From assembly GCA_910592005.1 (NCBI GenBank), contig CAJVPP010002867.1, positions 1 through 13,295 of the forward strand: a stretch of 13,295 bases of DNA, read 5' to 3'. Source of the DNA: Funneliformis mosseae (Eukaryota > Glomeromycota > Glomeromycetes > Glomerales > Glomeraceae). Position numbers and translations under genes: made by a program. Shown here piece after piece: positions 1-8,263 of this stretch (position 1 is its first letter; the number at the start of each line of letters is the position of its first letter). The notes under the pieces were generated by a model. It was not told where the DNA came from. It saw nothing but the letters and a program-made list of their open reading frames with translations, and searched no databases.

Positions 1-120
1 CTATATAGAAGGAAAGAAAATAATTATTAGAAAGAGAATTTTATATATAATATCATAAAAATCAAAGTTTATTTTTTTATCCTAAATGGTGTAAAATTTA
101 CTTTTTAAAAAACACAAAAG

Positions 121-3100
121 ATTCAAATTACTGCTGAATTAGGTCAAGCACTAGTAAAACAAAAATCCGAACTAGAACAACGAATACGAGATCTTGATCT
201 GGCTCAAGGCGATGAAATTCCTCAAGACCTTAAAGATAAATTAATCGAGCTGGAAAAACAAGCTAAAATTATTGATGCGACATCAGCAAAGCTTGGTTAC
301 AAGGGTCTTTCTTCGGTAAGGAAATGATTTAATTAGTTCATAGATAAAGAAACGCGGTCATGGTGTATTTATAAGTGTCATATACTTTAGTTGAAAAGGT
401 TTTTAACTAAAGTTTAAACTTGGATTTAAAATTAATTAGTATCATCCAAGTGTGTATACTATAAATTTGTAATCATGTCAGGTAAATTTGCGGCCATTGG
501 GACGATTAAACTTGGGATTCTTGGATTCTTGGATTCTTATCTTAGTTTACAATTTCACTTATAATAAAGATTATGAAAGACCCATGACTATTAAATGAAA
601 ATTAAGGGTTTGTCTCCCGTTTTTTAAATAATACTTACCTTATCCGTTTGTTTTACTCTATAGGATGGGGATTTAGCTGGATCACCTGGTCCTTCTGCCA
701 CATCGATGGTTGATTCAACACCCATAGCAACTACTTCATCACGTCCTAGTAGACGTGAAATAAATAAATCAAAAAATCGTAAACAAGATATTGAATTTGC
801 CGCAGAAATAGGACAGGGTCTATTGGTGGAAGTTCGGCGTTTACAAGCGTTACTCCAAGAAAAGGAAGAAAGAATAAAAGAACTTGAAGTGGATAAAGCA
901 GAATTAGAGCGTGTAATTGAGATGCTTAACAAGCAACTTCGAGGAAAAGAAGAATCGGAAGGTAATTATCATAAATAATTTGATTTCGGCTAATTTGAAA
1001 AATACGAATGATTGTTCTCATCACAGAATTTAACCAGCGTTATGCATATTGAACCTAATTAGAACGGTACAAGGAAGAAAATTGGAACCTTGAATTAGCC
1101 AAACAAGAATTGAGTTCACAATTAGATGATCTTCAACAACAATTAGCCAAAGCTCGTAATGATTATTCAAAAATTGAAAAGGCTCTCGCAGCTGCAACTG
1201 ATGTTATTGAACAACTTAAAGATAAAGAAGAAAGATTGACAGCGGAATATTTTAACTTAAAAACTCGCCATGATCAAGATATGGCTAATAATAGAAGACA
1301 TGTTGCTGCACTTAATCGAGAAAAAAATGATCTCATGAAAAGTTTAGATGATTTGAAGACTCAATTTGATTCATTACAAGCTGCCAGAATCATAAGAAAA
1401 AGAACACCGGAACCAGGTGCAGTTCAAAATGATGTATACACTGACGAATTTGGTCAACCTTTATCAACTAGCGATGATACTAGTAACGGGGCCATACCAG
1501 CAGCTTTACAAGGCAAAAACTTGAATATCGAAGTTGAAACTTTAAAAGCTCTAGGGGTAGCTAATCGTATGATTGGTAATCTTCGTGCAAATATCCAAAA
1601 AGAAAAAAGCGAAAAATATGAACTCAAAAAACTTCTAGCAGATAGTCAAGAACAAATTGAAGCGATGAGGTATGAAACAGAATTTGCAGATCCTACAGCT
1701 TTCGGCAAGAAACCTAAAAGTAAACGACCAAAGAGATCGTCTGCATCAAGTAATGGATTACCAAACATTGACGAAAATGAGCCATTTAACGATAATGGTG
1801 ATTCACAAGATGAGGATGAATATTTTGAAGAGCATTCTTTAGAAGAAGATGGTGATGATGATATGGTTATCAATAAAGATAATCGTCCTTCATCAGATAT
1901 GTTTAAGCCTCGTGGATGGAAACATGACCTTTCAAGAAAGAGCAAGAATTCAATGCGAAGTTCTATAATGTCAAGTAAGATCGATGAGGATATTCTTGGT
2001 GTCGAAGAAGAAGAATTTGATGAAAATGATGAAATAGTCGCTGCACAAAGAGCCGAAGCTCTTAATAACTTAACTAAACTTAATAGAAATCCATCTATAT
2101 CATCGAAATCATCTCGATTGTCTACGGACCCTAATAAATCGATTGAAGGTCCCGAATTTGCTAGCGATTCTAAATCTATTCGCGATTCAAAGCAAAGAGA
2201 ATCAGTTGTACGTATGCGTGTCAGCGAATATGAAGATATTTTAAAACATAAATCCGAACCTGTAAATGATGGTAGCTTTTTCCGTGAACGTAAATCTGGT
2301 AGATATAAGATCATCAATCTTGATACTGGCGAGGAATATGAAGAAGAAATTAAAGATGATGCTTCTTCTGTGGATTCATTTACATCTGCAAATGAGGTTA
2401 ATTTAGATTCAAAAAGGGAATCAGCTGCATCCAAGAGGGAATCGAATTCAAAACTTGCATCAAACCGAAGATCTTCGATACCAACAACTTCGATACCAAC
2501 AAATTCGATACCAACAACTTCAGATGCATTCACTGAGACAGAAACCGTTCCTCCAAAAGAATTTAAGGAAGTGTCAGTTCAAACTGATAACGTTCCTGAA
2601 GTGATAAGAAGTGACTCACTTTCTACAATTCATACTGGCAAGTTTACATTTGGTCGAGATACTGTTTATAGTAATGCCAATGAATCAAAGGATGACCCCA
2701 ACGCTCGACAATCCGTTCTTTCTGTTCCTGAAGATAACAACATTGATAAACGATTTACACTTGATCTAAGTTCAGCAGCATCGGGACATCAGAAAAATCA
2801 ACGTAATCAACATGGAGACAATGTTGAAGAAAGCAATCCTCGTGGTCATTTACAACCACATAATAAACTTCATGATCAAGCTCGTGGATTATTCCCCCCA
2901 CCACGACCTACAGTTAATCCTCCACAAACACTCATGGCTCATACACAACGTCCTATAACTGCTAACTTCGGACAACAAGCGGGAACATCTAAAGTTCCTC
3001 ATAATCCATTAAATATTGGTAGAAAATCTTCCACAGATTCACAGGATAATTTACCGATAAATAATACTCGTTCTATCGGAAATGGTGTCCTTCCAAATCA

Positions 3101-4217
3101 TAAACACACACTTAGTTCAGGTTCAGTGTCAAGTGTTAGTAGTGCTTCTACCTCGGCTGAAAATATAGGACGTTCAGACTCATCTCATGTTGAAGCTGGT
3201 AGCAGCACTGGACCCATGACCGGTCCTTCTGGTACAGATCCAAATATCATTCATGCAATCACCCAAACAATGATTGGTGAATATCTATATAAATACCACA
3301 GAAGTAATTTTGGCGCTGGAAAACGTCATAAGCGATTTTTCTGGGTCCATCCTTACACCAAAACCTTATACTGGAGTATTAAAGATCCCGGTCATTATGA
3401 ACCAGTTAGCACCAAATCTAAGAATGGCACTTCATATTTCGGTATGTTAATATTGAAACTTTATCTTACTTTATAATCATAATCATAATCATATATTTAT
3501 TTAAATTATTAAAATTTTTTATAGCATACATTGAATCAGTAAAACAAGTTCCAGATAATAATCCTTCACCTCCTGGTCTCCATTATGAAAGTTTGGTCAT
3601 TAAAACTCCTGAAAGAGAGTTGAAATTCACGGCTTCATCAAAAGAACGACATGATTATTGGTTCCAGGTTCGTTGTAATTTAATTATTGTTTTGCTTTTC
3701 ATTTATATCTACGCTTGTGATATAATAATAATATTTTATTATTTACCAATTTTTATTATAAAAGGCCTTAAGTTATTTATTACAACGACCTGATGAGGCA
3801 GGACAAATGGGGCAAGGGCAAATGGGACAAGGTCAAATGGGACAAGGTCCAACTCCAGGAAAACATTCAAGGAATGGTACAGATCCTTGGGAAAATCAAG
3901 CGAATTTGCAAAGTCTTCACAGTACTACATCTCCAAACGGATCGATAAGGGGATCAAATACTAGAGAGATTAAGAAAAAGTCTAGTTTTAATAAGATTCA
4001 AGCAATGTTCCGTCGAGATGGATCATCGTCTTCACCACTATCATCAGAACTTATAGATGGTCAACACCAACAATTTGGATCTTTAAATAATAACATTGAT
4101 GATGATGAACTTGAAGATTTGGAGAATGTACGGCAATGTTGTGATGGCCGTCATGATGTGAGCAAGTTAGAACGTGGCCCGAATAAACATAATCATAATC
4201 ATCATCATCATTATTAA
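121..4217 (+). CDS. num1: Num1/ApsA/Mcp5-type cortical anchor protein (5' partial, 5 visible exons)
   Basis: Proteins of this family sit on the plasma membrane and capture dynein for nuclear positioning; in yeast they also tether mitochondria. Exons are 121-315, 664-961, 1063-3441, 3525-3667 and 3765-4217; they join in frame to 1,155 codons plus TAA. The frame is closed upstream of 121 and an AG ends at 120, so earlier exons lie outside the window. Seen in the visible protein: coiled coils at about 1-60, 104-270 and 314-368; an Asp/Glu-rich stretch at about 401-432; a long Ser/Asn-rich linker; and a PH domain at about 900-1015 (GEYLYKYHRS, KRHKRFFWVHPYTKTLYWS, RHDYWFQ then ALSYLLQRP) typical of the Num1/Mcp5 PH type that binds phosphoinositides. 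The segment KEENWNLEL at the exon 2/3 join also fits the family. The tail has three MGQGQ-like repeats and ends in a His-rich stretch. The last donor, GTTCGT, is non-standard. Family assignment is firm; the symbol is by homology only. Confidence 0.9.
316..663 (+). other. Intron 1 of the num1-like gene
   Basis: Phase-0 intron of 348 bp, donor GTAAGG at 316 and acceptor CTATAG ending at 663. It is the longest visible intron of the gene and carries a perfect tandem triplet of an 8-bp unit (GGATTCTT, 515-538). The other introns are 962-1062 (GTAATT, phase 1), 3442-3524 (GTATGT, phase 1) and 3668-3764 (GTTCGT, phase 0). Exons on both sides are coiled-coil coding and stay in frame. I did not see an extra exon inside it. 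Confidence 0.75.
2475..2519 (+). repeat. In-frame 15-bp tandem repeat, 3 copies (Ser-Ile-Pro-Thr-Thr/Asn)
   Basis: Three adjacent 15-bp units (TCGATACCAACAACT and close variants) encode SIPTT, SIPTN and SIPTT at about residues 636-650 of the visible num1-like protein. They lie in the low-complexity linker between the coiled coils and the PH domain. Because the unit is a multiple of three, copy-number change would preserve the frame. Confidence 0.9.
3807..3851 (+). repeat. In-frame 15-bp tandem repeat, 3 copies (MGQGQ)
   Basis: Three 15-bp units (ATGGGACAAGGTCAA and variants) encode MGQGQ, MGQGQ and MGQGP just after the PH domain of the num1-like protein. The first copy differs by synonymous changes and the last ends in Pro. 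The unit preserves the frame. Confidence 0.9.
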
Positions 4218-4733
4218 TATAAACTCATTATCATGTGAAAGGATTATCGGTGGAATTAAAGGAAAAAAGAAATTTTTTTTTTTTTTGTTGTTTTGAAAGA
4301 ACAATAGTTTCTCCATTATCTTCTAAAATTTTTTTTTTTTAAAAAAAAATTAAATTATACAAAATTGAGTATTATTTTTTTTTATTAGTTTTCCGTTTGT
4401 ACACTATACACTATTAATAATATTATTTATATTAAATCAAAAATTGAATTATTACAAGAAATTAAATAAAATTTTATATAATAAATATATAATATAAATA
4501 AATATTAACCATTTATAAAATTTAGTTAGATTCAATGAGGGTACCATAATAATTGGTCACATATTATTGTTTAATTGAATAATTAATAAAGATTGAAGAA
4601 ATCTTTCACCATCAAAAAAAGTATTATCTTTAATAGTAACGTAAACGAACATATGCCTTTATTTTAGCGTTAAAGAGAAATATAATTCAAAAAATACAAT
4701 ATTTTTTAAAATTCAAATTGATGACTGACTATT
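4218..4733. other. Convergent intergenic region with both 3' UTRs
   Basis: A 516-bp AT-rich stretch between the stop codons of the num1-like gene and the cytochrome b561 gene. It has long T runs (about 4271-4286 and 4330-4340) and A runs. An AATAAA at 4465-4470 on the + strand could serve the num1-like transcript. The complement of 4658-4663 gives AATAAA on the - strand, about 70 bp past the b561 stop. No coding signal is visible. Confidence 0.6.
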
Positions 4734-5653
4734 TTACCAAACTTTCAATTTGCTTGATTTAATTCTACCAATAGTTCCGACAAACACCATTCCGGCAGCT
4801 AATAACCAAACCCAAAGATGATCAAATTGAGCTTTGACCCAAGGATTTTGGGTTCCTCCAAGGGCTGTGAACCAGATCAATGCCAAAACTAAATAACCGG
4901 AAAATCTATGATATTTATACATGGCTTTGGCCTTTGCGACACCACCAACTACTCCAGGGAAATTCACCAAAGTTGATCCGGCAATTGATTGAATGAGAAT
5001 CAATGAAAATGTGATCACCCCTAATTTTCCATGTGGAGACGCAACTATAAAACCAACATTAAAAAGATTATAAAAATTATCTTATCAAAACAAAAAATTT
5101 TTTTTGAACTTAAAAGCGTATTAAACAACTTACAATGCTCTTTATTTCCCATATTCTTAAACGTAGTTATAACATAGAAACCTCCAATTACGCTCAAAAA
5201 AGCGATAGATTGCATTGCCTTATGAAAATTTAAACTAGCTACTTTTTCTTGTCTGGATTCCGCCTTTTGAAGTACCAGAATACCTATATAATGTTTTATG
5301 ACGCGCGTTTTAATGTGATATCATCTTTAGATTTATATTTTTACAATGAACAGAATAAAAAAACTTAATAATAATTTACCATTCGTTGCCATTAATAACA
5401 TTAAACTCATTAAAGTTGGATGCCAGATAAAAAAGATATAGTCTGCGGTACTTGTTATATACCAAACAGTACTAGCGAATAACAAAGCTCCAACGCTCAC
5501 AAGTAAAGAAAATACAAAACTCATGTTGAAAGTTGTTGAACCTATAGGTGTCGGAATAGACCTTGTAGGTTCAGTGTAAGAAGAGCTGGTTGCTGAAGGG
5601 TCAATCAATGGCTCTGTAATATTATCGTTTTCTGGATTTTCTTGTAATACCAT
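4734..5653 (-). CDS. Cytochrome b561 transmembrane electron-transfer protein
   Basis: Exons on the - strand are 5653-5380, 5283-5134 and 5044-4734, with introns of 96 bp (donor GTAAAT) and 88-89 bp (donor GTAAGT), both phase 1. The product has 244 residues. The family carries two haem b groups in a four-helix core and moves electrons across a membrane, commonly from ascorbate to ferric iron or monodehydroascorbate. Seen: a polar N-terminus of about 40 residues, a first membrane helix at about 43-66, then four conserved His at 78 (IWHPTLMSL), 112 (NFHKAMQ), 146 (SPHGKLG) and 187 (YKYHRFSGY), each at the start or end of a membrane segment; a last helix (about 212-235) ends in a Lys-rich tail. 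By family precedent 78/146 and 112/187 pair as haem ligands. No DOMON or other extra domain is present, so it resembles the short CYB561D1/D2 type. The start is the first ATG of the open frame. Substrate and membrane are not shown by the sequence. Confidence 0.9.
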
Positions 5654-5844
5654 GATGATTTACAAATAAACGTATAATAAAAATAAAACGAGGTATTTAT
5701 GAGGGTTTACCGTAAATGATTTCACATGTCAAAAAAATTCGCACCTTTCAGTAGTTAGATTTGCTATTTTCATTGTTTTTGATTTTATAAATATATTTAG
5801 CTCCGTAAAGATCTTCTGTGGAACATTTGGAGATTCAAAGATAA

Positions 5845-5881
5845 CTAACGTGGGAAAAGCCAAGATAAAAATCCACGTTAG
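5845..5881. promoter_or_regulatory. Inverted repeat upstream of the b561 gene
   Basis: Perfect 9-bp arms CTAACGTGG (5845-5853) and CCACGTTAG (5873-5881) are separated by 19 bp. If a 3-nt bulge is allowed the pairing extends outward through ATAA/TTAT. It lies about 190-230 bp upstream of the b561 start codon and contains an ACGTG core like those bound by bZIP or bHLH factors. A regulatory role is inference; it could also be a transposon footprint. Confidence 0.35.
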
Positions 5882-5924
5882 AAGTTATTATAATCAATTC
5901 AAAAGACATATATTTATATTCCTA

Positions 5925-6150
5925 CAATTTTTTTTGCGACTGTGCAGTTAAATTTAAGTCAATTGCGTAATAAACCGATTTGTTATTCGAACTTGGCCTA
6001 AATTGATTTTTGGCGACTACGCAATAAATGTAAGTTAATTGCGTATTTAATATAAATCCCATTTGATCGTTTTAATTTCTAACCTATTTTGGCTATTGGT
6101 TTTTGGTGACTGCGTAATAAATATAATATAAATCTATTATCCGCAGTTGA
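5925..6150. repeat. Degenerate tandem repeat, three units of about 77-93 bp
   Basis: Three units share the order: T-rich run, then GCGACT/GTGACT, then a GCGTAATAAA-like block. The anchors are at 5936, 6013 and 6106. Units one and two share AAGT(C/T)AATTGCGTA; units two and three share TAATATAAATC. Each is preceded by a CCTA/CTAT-type segment. The family is not recognised. It lies just beyond the upstream region of the b561 gene. Confidence 0.5.
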
Positions 6151-6593
6151 AACGAAAATGTTCAAGGAAAAACTGAGTTTGAATTTATAAAACGTCCAAG
6201 TTCCTCAAGAAAACGTCCTTCAAATTCTTCCAAGTTTCTCATCCTATTTCTCATCCAATTTCTCCTCAAAATCTATAATAAAGATGTGTACCTTAAGAAT
6301 AATGTCGAAATCTGGTTGAAACGGACTATGTAGTGGGACATTTAGTATTTAGCATTCTAATTAGAAAAAAATAGATTCATTCTTCAAATCTTGTGGACCC
6401 CATAGAATAGGGATGCACTTAGCCAGAAATTTCTCGGCAGGCCTGAATCCAATGCGAACTTTACTTGTATTATTCCTAGAAATTGTTGAAATGCTTTAAT
6501 ATTTTTTTTTGAATAAAATAGGCATTACCGTTTTAACAATGTTCGAAAGATCATTTAAAGTTTCATTGAGACCAGTGTCTAAAATTCGAATTT
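6151..6593. other. Non-coding stretch, no gene seen
   Basis: No convincing coding signal on either strand. The only local structure is a three-copy 12-bp pyrimidine-rich tandem (TTTCTCATCCTA, TTTCTCATCCAA, TTTCTCCTCAAA) at 6235-6270. Confidence 0.5.
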
Positions 6594-6623
6594 TTTTTTA
6601 GTTGCGAGCCCGCAACTAAAAAA
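6594..6623. repeat. 13-bp palindrome with 4-nt loop
   Basis: Arms TTTTTTAGTTGCG (6594-6606) and CGCAACTAAAAAA (6611-6623) are exact inverse complements around AGCC. A further direct copy of TTTTAGTTGCG follows at about 6647-6657. It is too short to be a whole element; it may be the centre or end of a foldback repeat, or a bidirectional U-tract hairpin. Confidence 0.6.
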
Positions 6624-6753
6624 GCGGCTTAATGCGGACGATCAATTTTAGTTGCGCGTTATGCATCCAAATTTAAATATAAGGTTGCGGTAATTATAAG
6701 TCACTTTGCGGCATAATAAAAACAAAATAAAAAATTTGCATTTATATTTATAA

Positions 6754-6872
6754 GTTATTGTGCTGTGCAACGATTAATATCAAAATTATTGTCCAATTCA
6801 TAATGAAGATGACTGATCATCATTACGAATTGGATAATAATTTTGACTATTTATCAACACAAGCACAATAAC
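6754..6872. repeat. Foldback element with 59-nt arms
   Basis: The 59 nt from 6754 to 6812 and the complement of 6814 to 6872 align without net gaps. The outer 11 nt (GTTATTGTGCT) are identical. The inner 33 nt match except at about four or five positions (core AAAATTATT, TCCAATTC, TAATGA). The middle third of the arms is diverged. There is almost no loop. It could be a MITE remnant or the source of a hairpin RNA; neither is shown. Confidence 0.6.
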
Positions 6873-7878
6873 GATATTATCGTGTGATTTTATGATGTTA
6901 ACTTTAAAATTATGAAGAGTAAGTTCATCATTCTCTTGGCGATAGGATGCGATCCTACTAGATGCCTAGCATAAAATTTGAAATCGAGTGATCGTATATT
7001 AGATTCTTTTAAAAAAAATGGAAGACCCACTTTTTATGAACCACAAAAAAAAAGTACCTTTTTGTGTTATAAAATTAATACTTCAATTTAACAAATTTTA
7101 TTTTAGACGAATTATACTTGTGAAAAACTTACTGGAAAGAAATCTTAACGAACTTATTAATATGTTTATAGAAGACGAATTGCTTTATTTAATGCCTTAT
7201 CAAGTAACAATTAATTATATGCTAAAAAAACCATATTTCAAGATGTAACAACTTTTATTGGTAATGAATGCATCTTCGATTATTTTGATTATTTTTATTA
7301 TCCTTAATTTGTTTGATGAAAGTATAACCATTAATACTGCAACAATAAAATATATCCCTTTTGTCAACCACTTAGATACTAAATGAGAATTAAAAAAACT
7401 AATTTTAAAATTATAGCTATAAATCTTTAATTAAAAATAAAAAAAAATAAAAACTTTAATTAAAAAAAAAATTCGAAATTAAAAAAAAAATAAAATAAAA
7501 TAAATTTGCAGAAGGGTAATTGTAGATGTTCTATTCCACATAATTGAATTGATATCACCAAAAATAAAAAGAATAAATTATCTAAACACTTGCTAGAAAA
7601 TTATTTTTCAAGATATTTATTAATTTAGCCCCCTTTTATCTTTAGTTCCTAAAATATTATACTTTTACAGTTATAAAAATATTCCATAATTACCATCTCT
7701 ACGCTTAGATTATTTATTATATTAAAAATAGAACAAGTTACTTGGAATTAATATGCATAATAATAAGTATAATTTATTGTATTATTTATTTGCTTAAAAT
7801 AAATTATCATTATTGTATAGCTAATTTTCATATAAATTCTGTGATATCACTAAAAATATTAAAAAAAAGGATCATATA
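6873..7878. other. AT-rich intergenic stretch without a recognised gene
   Basis: About 1 kb of strongly AT-rich DNA. A 76-codon open frame (7018-7248, + strand) encodes a Lys/Ile/Leu/Phe/Asn-rich peptide with no recognisable domain, as expected by chance here. A small palindrome TAGGAT-GCG-ATCCTA lies at 6943-6957. There are A runs around 7430-7500. The motif TGATATCAC(C/T)AAAAATA occurs near 7550 and again near 7843. Confidence 0.5.
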
Positions 7879-8095
7879 GAAAACAAGTATGATATGGAGA
7901 CCGATGTATATATATATAGTGACAAATATATGGTGTATACTTAAGAATGTATGGTATATGGTATTTTATTTATATATCATTTATATATAACAATAAGGTA
8001 TTTGATAAATATATATGTATAGGAAAAACTGTTAAAACTACTATACATTTGTCATCATACATACATACATCGGTTACCATACCATACTTGTTTTC
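7879..8095. mobile_element. MITE-like foldback element, 217 bp
   Basis: Inverted arms of about 55 nt: the left starts GAAAACAAGTATG at 7879, and the complement of the right end (8095) reads GAAAACAAGTATG, with shared blocks ACCGATGTAT and TGACAAAT further in. In the first 51 positions there are about eight mismatches, nearly all transitions, and no gap. The interior is AT-rich with no coding capacity. The outer boundary is uncertain because poor similarity may continue outward (GGATCATATA against GGGTAAC), and I found no clear target duplication. The long arms suggest a non-autonomous DNA transposon. Confidence 0.65.
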
Positions 8096-8263
8096 GTTAC
8101 CCAAAAAAAAAATTGTCTACATCATCCTGGTAAGTACAATATGGATCAGTGCAAAAAGATTTGTACCTTAAATATTGCATTGATAAAAAAATTTTTATTA
8201 TGTAAATTATTTATTTTAATTCGAATATTATCACTACATATTGGGAAAGATATAATATAAAAA

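Noticed and set aside
706..708. ATG at 706 as the true start of the num1-like gene
   Set aside because: The frame is open upstream to a good acceptor ending at 663, and exon 121-315 joins in phase with a matching coiled-coil motif, so the gene starts further left, outside the window.
624..932. 102-codon open frame on the - strand
   Set aside because: Antisense of the second num1-like exon, low-complexity Ser-rich product, no domain.
1646..2533. 295-codon open frame on the - strand
   Set aside because: Ser/Leu-rich antisense shadow of the main num1-like exon, with no domain; the + strand frame has clear family motifs and fits the splice phases.
7018..7248. 76-codon open frame on the + strand
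   Set aside because: Composition (Lys, Ile, Leu, Phe, Asn) is what AT-rich DNA gives by chance; no recognisable domain or signal.
7947..8171. 74-codon open frame on the + strand
   Set aside because: Starts inside and runs through the 217-bp foldback element; the Tyr/Ile-rich product reflects TATA repeats, not a gene.
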